Source: Pseudosulfitobacter pseudonitzschiae (GTDB lineage Bacteria > Pseudomonadota > Alphaproteobacteria > Rhodobacterales > Rhodobacteraceae). From it: a DNA stretch of 64,000 nucleotides. The stretch lies in NCBI RefSeq assembly GCF_002222635.1, contig NZ_CP022415.1:682001-746000 (forward strand). The letters run 5' to 3'. Positions 38,000 through 46,285 of this stretch are shown here, piece after piece. Below the pieces are notes generated by a model. It saw only the letters and a list, made by a program, of their open reading frames with translations. It had not been told where the DNA came from and made no database searches. Each line of letters starts with the position of its first letter. The first letter of the stretch is position 1. Both the position numbers and the translations under genes were made by a program.

Positions 38000-38672
38000 T
38001 CCCGTCCTGTGCCTGTATGGGCTGCACAAAACCTATAACAAGGGCCTTCCGGGCGAGGTGCAAGTGCTGCGCGGCGTCGATCTGACAGTAAACGCTGGCG
38101 AAGTTGTCGCCCTTGTCGCCCCCTCGGGCGCGGGCAAATCCACGATGCTGCACATCGCGGGGCTGCTGGACGTGCCCGACACCGGCACCGTCAGTCTTGC
38201 AGGACAGGACATGACCGGCCTCAGCGACCGCAAGCGCACCGCCGCACGGCGCAGCGACATCGGATTCATCTACCAGTTCCACCACCTGCTGCCCGAGTTT
38301 TCGGCGCTGGAAAATATCGTGCTGCCGCAACTGGCCGCAGGCATCGCACGCAGCACTGCCGAGGCCCGCGCCCGCGATCTGCTGGACCGCGTCGGCATCG
38401 CCGCCCGCGCCGGTCACCGCCCCGCAGCCCTTTCGGGCGGCGAACAGCAACGTGTCGCATTTTGCCGCGCACTGGCCAACAAACCGCGTCTGTTGCTGGC
38501 GGATGAACCCACTGGCAACCTTGACCCCGCAACCTCGGATCAGGTCTTTGGCGCGCTGATGGAACTGGTGCGCGGCACCGGCCTCTCGGCGCTGATCGCC
38601 ACGCATAACATGGAACTGGCCGCGCGCATGGACCGCGTGCTGCGGATGGACGCGGGCCAGCTTTCTATCTGA
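37992..38672 (+). CDS. lolD: LolD, ATPase of the lipoprotein-releasing ABC transporter
   Basis: The 226-residue cytosolic ATPase has Walker [10 protein letters not shown] at about residues 44-52, the LolD/MacB-type Q-loop region [18 protein letters not shown], signature [16 protein letters not shown] near 140-155, Walker [13 protein letters not shown] and the switch histidine in IATHN. It overlaps lolC and powers lipoprotein release toward the outer membrane. Length is normal. Confidence 0.94.
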   Translation: MSDPVLCLYGLHKTYNKGLPGEVQVLRGVDLTVNAGEVVALVAPSGAGKSTMLHIAGLLDVPDTGTVSLAGQDMTGLSDRKRTAARRSDIGFIYQFHHLLPEFSALENIVLPQLAAGIARSTAEARARDLLDRVGIAARAGHRPAALSGGEQQRVAFCRALANKPRLLLADEPTGNLDPATSDQVFGALMELVRGTGLSALIATHNMELAARMDRVLRMDAGQLSI

Positions 38673-38767
38673 CGTCCGGATATGGAAACTTTCTGTTTTC
38701 ATACGTGCACTGGTGCGCGACGGGCCATATTGGGCTATGGTATCGGCACAACGACCGGATAAGCCGC

Positions 38768-39340
38768 ATGAGAGACCACGCTTCGGACAGGCGCGCAGGC
38801 GCATCAGACCGTATCACCATCAGCGGCTTTGACGCGGCCGAGGACGTTCTGCTGGTCACGGTCGAGCCGGGCGTCGATGCGGCAATCCGGGGTCAAAAGA
38901 TCACCCGTGCGGGCCTGATCGTCCGCTTTTCCACCGGTACTTCTGTGCTGCTCGAAGGGGTGCGCAAGCAGATCAGCGAAGACTCGGTAACCTTTGTGGA
39001 AGAAGGCACGCCCCAGATCGAAGAACCCGCACCATCGGGCGAGGTTCTCTATTACGGCAGCTACACCTCGGGCGACGGGGATGCACACAGCTATATGGGA
39101 ATGCGCAGCGCCGACCATATCACCGGCAACGTCGTCCTCAGCGGCTTCACCCAAGGCACCGATAGCATCGCAATCGAATCCGACGCACCCCAGCATCTGG
39201 TCGTCACCGCCCAGACCCCCACGGATCAGGGTCTGTTGATCACCCTGTCCAACGGTGTGACGATCACGCTGCAAGGGGTCGCATCCCCGATCGAGGCCCG
39301 CGACGTGGTCTTTGTCCCCGCAGGAACGCATCTGCCCTAG
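38768..39340 (+). CDS. protein with two copies of an RTX-associated-like domain
   Basis: From ATG 38768 the protein has 190 residues and consists of two tandem copies of one module. Copy 1 (about residues 13-75) runs ITISGFDAAEDVLLVTV...GLIVRFSTGTSVLLEGV...SVTFV and copy 2 (about 115-180) runs VVLSGFTQGTDSIAIE...GLLITLSNGVTITLQGV...DVVFV. The pattern resembles the beta segment that follows calcium-binding RTX repeats in secreted proteins, but no GGxGxD repeats are present. It may be a stand-alone or remnant module. Its TAG stop is part of a 14-bp palindrome into which the IS110 element inserted. Function unknown. Confidence 0.6.
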   Translation: MRDHASDRRAGASDRITISGFDAAEDVLLVTVEPGVDAAIRGQKITRAGLIVRFSTGTSVLLEGVRKQISEDSVTFVEEGTPQIEEPAPSGEVLYYGSYTSGDGDAHSYMGMRSADHITGNVVLSGFTQGTDSIAIESDAPQHLVVTAQTPTDQGLLITLSNGVTITLQGVASPIEARDVVFVPAGTHLP

Positions 39341-39387
39341 AGCGTTTCGGATGAAACCCGAAACGCTTGTCTTATGATTTTCTCTGT

Positions 39388-39572
39388 CTCCATGCGAAGA
39401 TGGAGCCTCTGCCGGCCAGGCCATTTATGGCGGGCAGAGGCGGTGTGTGGATCGTGAAACGCTTGGTCTTGCAGGACCGTTCTAAAGTATGATCACACGC
39501 CGTCTTCGACTGGGGCCTGAACGAATACGCAGTGGCTGCAAAGCTCTGCATGACAAGCATAGGACAGCGAAG
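39388..39572 (+). ncRNA. candidate bridge RNA of the IS110 element
   Basis: The non-coding left end can fold into three parts. First, a stem CCTCTGCC/GGCAGAGG (39406-39413 with 39433-39440). Second, an internal loop enclosed by GGTGTGTGGATC and GATCACACGCC and capped by GGTC/GACC: its left side GAAACGCT (39456-39463) equals the left target flank (39360-39367), and its right side TCTAAAG (39481-39487) is nearly complementary to CTCTAGG (40521-40527). Third, a loop with ACGAATAC (39521-39528), close to the right IS end ACGGATAC, and GACAAG (39552-39557), complementary to the left IS end CTTGTC (39366-39371). These match the target and donor guides of bridge RNAs. The exact RNA ends are unknown. 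Confidence 0.7.
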
Positions 39573-40508
39573 ATGAACCACGATACCATCGGAATAGATA
39601 TTTCCAAAGACAAACTCGACGTGCATCGACTGCTCGACGGGAGGTTTGCACAATTCCCAAACACCAAACCCGGCTTCAAGGCTTTGCAAAAGTGGGTTGG
39701 CGCGATTTTGCCTGCCTGCGTGGTTTACGAACCCACCGGGGCCTATCATGGTGCGTTTGAGGCGGCACTTGCGGATCACTTACCGCTGGTGAAAGTGAAC
39801 CCGAAGCACGCGCGCCGCTTCGCCGAAAGCCGTGGTGCGGGTGCAAAGACAGACCGTGCGGATGCCCGTTCCTTGGCACAGATGGGCGCGGCACATGGTC
39901 TGGCCCCGGATACGCCTGCGGCCAAAGATCGCCCTGTTCTCAGGGAGTTGCAATCCGCCCGTACCGCATTGGTGAAGGACAAGGTGCGACTGCGAAACCA
40001 ATTGGACAAGCAAGGCCATGCCCTGACGCGCAAGCTCTCAAGCCGACGATTGAGGCTGGTGGAGGCGCAGATTGCAGAGCTGGATCAGGCCATCCGCGCC
40101 CAGATCGAAACCTGCCCTGTCCGCAAGCGAGCCCTCACGCTCATGGAAAGTATCAAGGGCATCGGTGCAGTGGCCGCGACCACGATCCTCATTGAACTTC
40201 CCGAAATAGGTTCATTGCGCAAAAAGGCCGTTGCGGCGATTGCAGGTGTCGCGCCCATAACGCGACAATCAGGTCGCTGGCGCGGCCAGGCCTTCATCCA
40301 AGGAGGCCGCAAACCTTTGCGCGATGCACTCTACATGCCCGCGCTCGTCGCGATCCGTTTCAATCCCGATCTCAAAGCGCAGTACGACAAAATGAAAGCT
40401 GCTGGAAAACCCCCTAAGGTCGCCATCATCGCCGTCATGCGAAAGCTCCTGATCCTCGCAAACACTCTGGTCAGAGAGGATCGGGAGTGGTCTGAAATCA
40501 AAGCTTGA
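39573..40508 (+). CDS. IS110-family recombinase (DEDD transposase)
   Basis: The 311-residue recombinase starts at ATG 39573 behind AGGACAGCGAAG. The RuvC-like DEDD residues are visible at D9 (IGIDISKDKLDV), E53 (VYEPTGAYH), D94 and D97 (KTDRADARSLA). The C-terminal Tnp domain has the helix-hairpin-helix SIKGIGAVAATTIL and a serine in TRQSGRWRG that fits the catalytic serine of the family. Short length and upstream non-coding region place it in the IS110 rather than the IS1111 group. The frame is intact, so the element may be active. Confidence 0.92.
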   Translation: MNHDTIGIDISKDKLDVHRLLDGRFAQFPNTKPGFKALQKWVGAILPACVVYEPTGAYHGAFEAALADHLPLVKVNPKHARRFAESRGAGAKTDRADARSLAQMGAAHGLAPDTPAAKDRPVLRELQSARTALVKDKVRLRNQLDKQGHALTRKLSSRRLRLVEAQIAELDQAIRAQIETCPVRKRALTLMESIKGIGAVAATTILIELPEIGSLRKKAVAAIAGVAPITRQSGRWRGQAFIQGGRKPLRDALYMPALVAIRFNPDLKAQYDKMKAAGKPPKVAIIAVMRKLLILANTLVREDREWSEIKA

Positions 40509-40545
40509 TCAAGACGGATACTCTAGGCGGCGCTTTCATGCGGCT

Positions 40546-41229
40546 TCAGTCACAGATGCCCTTCAACTCGACCCCGTCCCAAGGCATCCGTACATCGCTC
40601 TGGCGCCGCTCCGGCAGGGGCGCCACCGGCATCACCTGTGCAATCAACGTATGCAGCCGCTTGGTGCGCGGCGCTGTGGGGGCCAGCGCACGGCAGCACA
40701 CGAATTCCTCGACAATCGACCCCTGCTGCTCAAAGCCATAATCCGAAAACTGCGGATCACGGTCGAGATCGAACAAATAGGGATCGGCCCCGCGCTCGTG
40801 TTCCGACGCGGCTTTCAGTGGCGAATACCCCGTGGTCCTGCGGTTCTGCCACTGCCAGACATGGGTCAACTCGTGGCTCAGCAGCATCGCCGCGATCAGT
40901 CCGATCCGGTCGGGGTATTCGGGCAGATAGTCGTCCAGATACCAGTCCTTGTCGAACAGCACATGGTTGAACAGCGCCACGGCGGCAGGCTTGGCAGTGA
41001 CAATCTCGGTTTCGGGCGGCGGCAGTATGCGCTCGCGGCAGGTGGTGCGGGGCCGCGCCTTGCGCTTGAACGTCACCGCACGCGTTGGCGCACCGTCCAC
41101 CAGCCGCACCTTGGTCGTGTCCAGCCCGCTGCCGTGGATGGTGTTGGAAAACGCCACCTCCGCAGAGGTCATGGGCCGCCCGCAGGCGGTCAACAGCAGC
41201 AACAGGGCAATCAAGGGGCGTGTCCACAT
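40546..41229 (-). CDS. lipoprotein with HExxH zinc-peptidase motif
   Basis: The 227-residue protein has a lipoprotein signal peptide (lipobox LTAC near residues 13-16). The middle contains LLSHELTHVWQWQ at about residues 116-128, a classic HExxH zinc-binding motif, followed 20-odd residues later by SEHERGADPYLF, whose glutamate could be the third ligand. Four or more cysteines occur (TTCRER, VCCRA, GICD). It could be a periplasmic metallopeptidase related to proteins with DUF4157-like HExxH domains, but no family is certain. The gene ends 24 bases after the IS110 right end. Confidence 0.7.
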   Translation of the reverse strand: MWTRPLIALLLLLTACGRPMTSAEVAFSNTIHGSGLDTTKVRLVDGAPTRAVTFKRKARPRTTCRERILPPPETEIVTAKPAAVALFNHVLFDKDWYLDDYLPEYPDRIGLIAAMLLSHELTHVWQWQNRRTTGYSPLKAASEHERGADPYLFDLDRDPQFSDYGFEQQGSIVEEFVCCRALAPTAPRTKRLHTLIAQVMPVAPLPERRQSDVRMPWDGVELKGICD

Positions 41230-41286
41230 GCCCCGACTAAGGCGGCAATCGCAGCCACGGGCAAGTGGATAATGCCGCCCCGCCGG

Positions 41287-41787
41287 TTACTTTTTCTTGA
41301 CGAACTGCGTCAGGATCACAATGCGCTGGCCCTCGACGCGGCCTTCGATGTGGTCGGGGTTGTCCAGCACCAGCGAAATGCCCCGTACCGGCGTGCCGCG
41401 CTTGGCGGTAAAGCCCGCGCCCTTCACCGGTAGATCCTTGATCAGCACCACATTGTCGCCCACGGCCAGCGGCACGCCGTTGGCATCGCGGTGGCCGGTG
41501 TCGGCGGGCACATCGTGCGCCCACGCCAGCGTGTCATCGTCCAGATAGAGCATATCCAGCGCATCCCGCGCCCAGTCGGTGTCCAGCTTTTTCAGGACGC
41601 GATAGGCCAGAACCTGCACCGCTGCATTTTCGGACCACATGGTCGAAGACAGGGCGCGAAAGTGGTCGGCCTGCGGCGCGTCCAGTTGTTCCGCGCATGT
41701 GGCGCAGATCGCCACGCTGCCCTTGGGGCCGCCGGGAACGGGCGTGTCGATCAGCGGGGCGTCGGTGTCACACAGGGGGCAGGGCAT
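41287..41787 (-). CDS. PhnA/YjdM-like zinc-ribbon protein
   Basis: The 166-residue protein begins with a zinc ribbon (CPLCDTDAPL and ICATCAEQL at about residues 3-31), has a variable helical middle, and ends with the PhnA domain: GVPLAVGDNVVLIKDLPVKGAGFTAKRGTPV followed by the strand IEGRVEGQRIVILTQFVKK (cited in pieces). The family name comes from a phosphonate operon, but the protein is not a phosphonoacetate hydrolase; its function is unclear. No phn genes are nearby. Confidence 0.85.
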   Translation of the reverse strand: MPCPLCDTDAPLIDTPVPGGPKGSVAICATCAEQLDAPQADHFRALSSTMWSENAAVQVLAYRVLKKLDTDWARDALDMLYLDDDTLAWAHDVPADTGHRDANGVPLAVGDNVVLIKDLPVKGAGFTAKRGTPVRGISLVLDNPDHIEGRVEGQRIVILTQFVKKK

Positions 41788-41896
41788 GGAAATCTCCTCT
41801 TTGCGCCTGCTGTGCCACGGATCGCGGGGCAGGGACAGGGGAATGGGGGCGCGGCTGGAAAAAAAGATGATGGATCAAGTATCTGCACAGCCCGTG

Positions 41897-42307
41897 TCAG
41901 CCTGAGGGCTTGGCAAAGGTCGCCGTAGCCAGCGCAATATCCTTGCCCGAGGGATGCGCCGTCAGCGTGCAGCGCGCAAAAATCGTGCCTTTTCCGGCGC
42001 GTGTGACCTCGGCCCGCGCGGTGATGCTGTCACCGCTGCCGGGGCGCAGAAACTGCGTGTCCAGCGTGACAGTCGACACAGGGATCATCGCGCCCGCATG
42101 GCCCATGCACGCCAGCACCATCGCCGTATCGGCCAGCGTCGCCATGACCTGCCCCGACACAATCCCGCCCGCCCGCGCAATATCAGCGGTGATCGGAATG
42201 ACCAGCGCACAATGATCCACGTCGATCGAGGCCACACGCGGCTGCAAGGCCAGTACCCAAGGGGCAAACATGGTGTCGAGAACATCTTGGGCAGCGGTGG
42301 GGGTCAT
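41897..42307 (-). CDS. PaaI-type hotdog thioesterase
   Basis: The 136-residue protein has the hotdog-fold pattern of PaaI/acyl-CoA thioesterases: ALVIPITADIARAGGIVSGQVMATLADTAMVLAC (central helix with the catalytic acidic residue in LADTAM), then VTLDTQFLRPGSGDSITARAEVTRAGKG and a final strand with ALATATFAKP. It likely hydrolyses small acyl-CoA thioesters in the cytosol. Substrate unknown. Confidence 0.85.
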   Translation of the reverse strand: MTPTAAQDVLDTMFAPWVLALQPRVASIDVDHCALVIPITADIARAGGIVSGQVMATLADTAMVLACMGHAGAMIPVSTVTLDTQFLRPGSGDSITARAEVTRAGKGTIFARCTLTAHPSGKDIALATATFAKPSG

Positions 42308-42694
42308 GTGCAGTGTCCTGTTTGGGGTTTGGTCAGCTTACACAGCAGACTGCTGGAAATGCACGCTATTGCAACCCGTCAGTATCACCCCGTCAGAAAC
42401 GCCCCGTGTTTTCGCCGCGCCTCAGCGTGCGCCGCGCGCGCGTAAGCCGACAGCATGACGCGCAGCATCGTGCGAGAGGCAGATCGCCCTTACCAACCTA
42501 TCAAATAGTGCCCCAGCGGAAACGCCCCGCGTTTTCGCCGCGCCCGACCGCCCCCATGGGCGGGCGCGTCTGCGACGCCCCCGAGGCTGTCGCCTTCTTT
42601 CGCCTCAATAGGCACACCGGACCTTTTGCAAGACGGCTCCAGACCTGCGGTCAGGCGCTGGTGTTACTGAAATGCAGCGCCGACAGATTGCGCC
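42308..42694. repeat. 387-base gene-free region with a REP-like direct repeat
   Basis: No convincing gene is seen here. Two imperfect copies of a 34-35-bp unit occur at 42388-42422 and 42511-42544. Each contains the small inverted repeat AAACGC-CCC-GCGTTT (one G-T pair in the first copy) and ends TTTTCGCCGCGCC. They may be extragenic palindromic units or terminator remnants downstream of parE. Confidence 0.55.
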
Positions 42695-44650
42695 TCAAAC
42701 ATCCAGCTCCACCACAAACCGCGCGTTTTCCTGAATGTACTCGAACCGCAGCTCCGGCTTCTTGCCCATCAGCCGCTCCACCAGATCGCCGGTCTGGCCC
42801 GGTTCGTCCTCGTCGATGGTCACGCGGATCAGCTTGCGGGTGGCGGGGTTCATCGTGGTGTCTTTCAGGTCTTTCGCGTCCATTTCGCCCAGACCCTTGA
42901 ACCGCGATACGTCGATCTTGCCACTGCCGCCCAGACCCTTTTCCAGCCACATATCCCGCTCGGCCTCGTCCAGACAATAGGCGCGCCGCGAACCTTGGGT
43001 CAGACGGTACAGCGGCGGACAGGCCAGATACAGATGGCCTGCGTCAATCATCGGCCGCATCTGGGTGAAAAAGAACGTCATCAGCAGTGCGGCAATGTGT
43101 GCCCCGTCCACATCCGCGTCGGTCATGATGATGACCTTGTCATAGCGCAGGTCATCGACGTTGAATTTCGCCCCCAAAGACACGCCAAGCGCCTGCGACA
43201 GATCGGAAATCTCGGCATTCGACCCCAACTTTGCCGAGGCCGCCCCCAGCACGTTCAGAATTTTGCCGCGCAACGGCAGCAAGGCCTGCGTCTTGCGGTC
43301 CCGTGCCATCTTGGCCGATCCGCCCGCGCTGTCGCCCTCGACGATAAACAGTTCCGTCCCCTCGCGCGACTTCGACGAACAATCCGTCAGCTTGCCGGGC
43401 AGGCGCAGCTTTTGCGTCGCCGTCTTGCGCGAGGTTTCTTTTTCCTGACGCCGCCGCAGCCGCTCTTCGGCGCGCAGCACGAGGAAATCCAGAATGGCCC
43501 CCGCCGATTTCGTATCCGCCGCCAGCCAGTTGTCAAAATGGTCGCGCACCGAGTTTTCCACCATCCGCTGCGCTTCGACCGTGGCCAGCCGGTCCTTGGT
43601 CTGGCCCACGAATTCGGGGTCGCGGATAAAACACGACACCAGCGCACCGGCCCCCGTCATCAGATCCTCGCGGGTGATGGTGGTGGCCTTGCGGTTGTTC
43701 ACCAACTCGCCATAGGCCTTGATCCCCTTGAGAATCGCAGCCCAGAAACCGGCCTCATGGGTGCCACCCTCGGGCGTGGGGACCGTGTTGCAATACGACT
43801 GGATGAACCCGTCGCGGGCGGGCGTCCAGTTGATCGCCCATTCCACCTTGCCCGGCACTTTGAATTTTTCGAACGATACCGATCCGGCAAAGGGCGTCTC
43901 GGCATAGGTGGTCGCACCGCCCATCGCCTCTTTCAGATAATCAGCCAGACCGCCCGGAAAGTGGAACTTCGCCTCTTTCGGGGTCTCGCCATCGTCGATC
44001 TCGGTCTTCCAGCGGATTTCAACACCCGAGAACAGATAGGCCTTGGAGCGCGCCATCTTGAACAGACGCGCAGGCTTCAGTTGCAATGCGCCAAAGATGT
44101 CGGGGTCGGGGTGAAAGGTCACCGCCGTGCCACGCCGGTTCGGTGCCGCGCCGATCCTCTCCAGCTTGCCTTGGGGCAGGCCGCGCGAAAACTCCATTGC
44201 ATAGAGTTCCTTGTTGCGCGCCACTTCGACCCGCAGATGGTCCGACAGCGCGTTCACCACAGACGACCCGACCCCGTGCAAACCGCCCGAGGTTTCATAG
44301 CTGTCACCGGAAAACTTGCCGCCCGCGTTCAGCGTGCAAAAGATGATCTCGAGCGCCGATTTCGTAGGGTCTTTGGGATGCGGCCCCGTGGGAATCCCGC
44401 GCCCGTTGTCGCGCACCGACACATGGCCGTTCTCGTGCAGTTCGACCTCGATCCACGTGGCGTGCCCCGCCACCGCCTCGTCCATCGAGTTGTCTATGAT
44501 CTCGGCCACCATATGGTGCAACGCCCTGTCGTCCTTGCCGCCGATATACATGCCGGGGCGCAGGCGGACGTGTTCCATATCCTCCAGCACCTGGATCGAG
44601 GAGGCATCATAATCCGAAGCGGGTTCGGACCCGGACAGAAGGTCAGTCAT
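42695..44650 (-). CDS. parE: ParE, DNA topoisomerase IV subunit B
   Basis: The 651-residue ATPase subunit of topoisomerase IV. The GHKL ATPase motifs are EIIDNSMDEAVAG, VSVRDNGRGIPTG and GGLHGVGSSVVNAL in the first 130 residues; the transducer domain follows; the TOPRIM domain has LFIVEGDSAGGSA near 430 and IIMTDADVDGAHI near 510. The C-terminus ends with the conserved ARFVVELDV. It acts with ParC (not in this window) to separate replicated chromosomes. The sequence fits ParE rather than GyrB because the GyrB C-terminal insert is missing and the length is about 650. Confidence 0.93.
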   Translation of the reverse strand: MTDLLSGSEPASDYDASSIQVLEDMEHVRLRPGMYIGGKDDRALHHMVAEIIDNSMDEAVAGHATWIEVELHENGHVSVRDNGRGIPTGPHPKDPTKSALEIIFCTLNAGGKFSGDSYETSGGLHGVGSSVVNALSDHLRVEVARNKELYAMEFSRGLPQGKLERIGAAPNRRGTAVTFHPDPDIFGALQLKPARLFKMARSKAYLFSGVEIRWKTEIDDGETPKEAKFHFPGGLADYLKEAMGGATTYAETPFAGSVSFEKFKVPGKVEWAINWTPARDGFIQSYCNTVPTPEGGTHEAGFWAAILKGIKAYGELVNNRKATTITREDLMTGAGALVSCFIRDPEFVGQTKDRLATVEAQRMVENSVRDHFDNWLAADTKSAGAILDFLVLRAEERLRRRQEKETSRKTATQKLRLPGKLTDCSSKSREGTELFIVEGDSAGGSAKMARDRKTQALLPLRGKILNVLGAASAKLGSNAEISDLSQALGVSLGAKFNVDDLRYDKVIIMTDADVDGAHIAALLMTFFFTQMRPMIDAGHLYLACPPLYRLTQGSRRAYCLDEAERDMWLEKGLGGSGKIDVSRFKGLGEMDAKDLKDTTMNPATRKLIRVTIDEDEPGQTGDLVERLMGKKPELRFEYIQENARFVVELDV

Positions 44651-44765
44651 ATGGGCTGCTCACTTTTTTATACTTGGCCCGGATTATGGCAGAGCAACAC
44701 CGATGGCGAAAGGGGGGATAGGCGCACGCGGGCATACCATCAGCATCGCCCGTCACCGCCGCCCT

Positions 44766-45170
44766 CTAGACCGGAAAATTCTCGTCCTCGTCCGTCCCGT
44801 CGTCCTCTCCGGCAAGCCACGCTTCCGCATCATCGCCCTGCGCCAGCGCAAAGCTTTTGATTTCGATCGACGGGATCACCCGGCCTTCGATCTCTGCCGT
44901 GGTGCGCAGCCAGGCCACATCCGACAACACTGCGCACCGGTCAAAGCGCATGATCGCCGCCATCATCCGTGGCATCCGCACCAGTTCGGCCATCATCGCC
45001 CCCACCGTCGGCATCTCGAAGTCCTCGACCAGAAAACACATCTGCCCGTGACTGACGCCCTCGGACGCCGCGATCATCCGATCCAGCGCGCCTCCCATCA
45101 TTTCTGCATCAAGAGGCCCCGAAAGCACGATATCGACACGGTTGGCCGAAGGTTTGGAAACAGTCATCAT
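44766..45170 (-). CDS. SpoIIAA-like (STAS-fold) protein
   Basis: From ATG 45170, chosen because AGAAGGATTTTCAAA precedes it, the protein has 134 residues. It shows the SpoIIAA-like pattern: NRVDIVLSGPLDAEMM as the first strand, CFLVEDFEMPTVGAMMAEL as the central strand and helix, RCAVLSDVAWLRTTAEIEG, and IKSFALAQGDDAEAWLAGE near the C-terminus. These proteins may bind lipids or act as regulators; the role is unknown. The acidic tail GTDEDENFPV is unusual. Confidence 0.75.
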   Translation of the reverse strand: MMTVSKPSANRVDIVLSGPLDAEMMGGALDRMIAASEGVSHGQMCFLVEDFEMPTVGAMMAELVRMPRMMAAIMRFDRCAVLSDVAWLRTTAEIEGRVIPSIEIKSFALAQGDDAEAWLAGEDDGTDEDENFPV

Positions 45171-45543
45171 TTTGAAAATCCTTCTCTTCAAGTCACAATG
45201 ATAGACGATTTTCACCCCGACCGTGTTGATGCAGGTCAAATGTCGGCATCACTTTGCCAAAGCAGGGCGAACCGGCTCTGGGGAACGGTCGGGCAGTGTC
45301 GGGGAGCACCCTAAGTCAGAAGAGGCCTATCCGACAACCACCCACCGTCCCGTGGTCGGGCGCCGCCCTGCGTGGCGGGGGTAGCGACAGGTTCCAAGCA
45401 GGCTCTGGTAGCTGCATCCGGCACGCGCGGCGTGCAGTGGATGTTCGCTCTTGTCGGCACGGATGTCGGCAAGGTGCCGCCGAAAGCCCTTCAACATTGG
45501 TTTAGCTAACACCAACCCGTGTATATAATGGGAAATTCAATGG
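45171..45543. other. gene-free region upstream of the sulfotransferase gene
   Basis: No frame here looks coding. Base composition shifts from GC-rich (45290-45500) to AT-rich (after 45480), which marks a likely junction of acquired DNA. A promoter candidate and a tandem repeat lie at its right end. Confidence 0.45.
45501..45529 (+). promoter_or_regulatory. promoter candidate with consensus -10
   Basis: TATAAT (45524-45529) is a perfect -10 box. A weak -35-like TTTAGC (45501-45506) is spaced by 17 bases. It faces the sulfotransferase gene. Confidence 0.4.
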
Positions 45544-45583
45544 TTCTGGAAACGATCAGATTGTTCTGGAAACGATCAGATTG
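45544..45583. repeat. perfect 20-bp tandem duplication
   Basis: TTCTGGAAACGATCAGATTG occurs twice without spacer (45544-45563 and 45564-45583), just before the sulfotransferase coding region. Confidence 0.9.
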
Positions 45584-45607
45584 ACCTGTCCGCCTCAACA
45601 CTTGCTT

Positions 45608-46285
45608 ATGGTTAGCCGAATGTTTGTCCCACGTAGTTTGTTTGAAAGAATCATCCCCAATTCGGGCCTCAAGATGCTTTTTATCCACACGCCAAAGTGC
45701 GGCGGAAGCATGGTCGGGCACGCATTCGGTCGCCATTTCAGGCGGTGCGTGTCTGTTAGACACGCCAAACTAAAAGGACATTTGACATGGGTAGAGTATC
45801 GCGATCGGCTTTTGGAAATCGGCCAGCCAATTTCCGATTTCAAGACTTTTAGTGTGGTTCGGAATCCGTTTGAATGGCATTTTTCCTGGTTTAATTATCT
45901 ACAGCATCAAAAACCTCATCGAACGGGATACTACATTGAGCACGAGATGTTTCAAAGCTTCAGCTTTTCTGACTATGTCTCATGGTTGGATGACGCCGAG
46001 GCACCTCGTACTCCCCGACACGACATGGGAAAGCAACTCGCTGATTGGGTGTGCGATGAAAACGGCGAAGTGGTAATAACCGAGATACTACGCCAAGAAC
46101 GCCTATCTAGCGACCTCACCGCTTTAAAAGACCGGTACAGATTGAAAATCAACGTGCCCAAAACGCAAGTCAACGCATTTAGCAGAGGGAAGGATTTCAG
46201 AAGCTATTATTCAGACAATGACATTTCAGCTATCGCCAAGCGCCATCAACGGGATTTAGAGTTGTTCGGTTACGCATTTGAATGA
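45608..46285 (+). CDS. sulfotransferase family 2-type protein, probably acquired
   Basis: From ATG 45608 the protein has 225 residues (a TTG at 45581 and an ATG at 45620 are alternatives). LFIHTPKCGGSMVGHAF is the PAPS-binding loop of membrane-type sulfotransferases, and FSVVRNPFEWHFSWFNY is the 3'-phosphate-binding segment with the R-x-P pattern. Such enzymes often sulfate polysaccharides or other glycans. Base composition is clearly lower in GC than its neighbours and codons are AT-ended, so horizontal acquisition is likely. It has no evident operon partner. Confidence 0.82.
   Translation: MVSRMFVPRSLFERIIPNSGLKMLFIHTPKCGGSMVGHAFGRHFRRCVSVRHAKLKGHLTWVEYRDRLLEIGQPISDFKTFSVVRNPFEWHFSWFNYLQHQKPHRTGYYIEHEMFQSFSFSDYVSWLDDAEAPRTPRHDMGKQLADWVCDENGEVVITEILRQERLSSDLTALKDRYRLKINVPKTQVNAFSRGKDFRSYYSDNDISAIAKRHQRDLELFGYAFE

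Larger units (their letters stand above)
39366..40522 (+). mobile_element. intact IS110-group insertion sequence
   Basis: About 1155 bp. The ends are defined by the flanks: CT at 39366-39367 and CT at 40521-40522 are the duplicated core. Joining the left flank through CT to CTAGG at 40523 restores a perfect 14-bp inverted repeat, CTAGAGCGTTTCGG and its complement. No terminal inverted repeats are seen, as expected for the IS110 group. The element holds a structured non-coding left end and one recombinase gene. Confidence 0.85.

Noticed and set aside
42388-42544. CRISPR array
   Set aside because: Only two imperfect copies, with an internal palindrome and GC-rich surroundings; no further repeats and no cas genes.
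42995-44860. 621-residue open frame antisense to parE
   Set aside because: Arginine/histidine/glutamine-rich low-information sequence opposite an intact parE.
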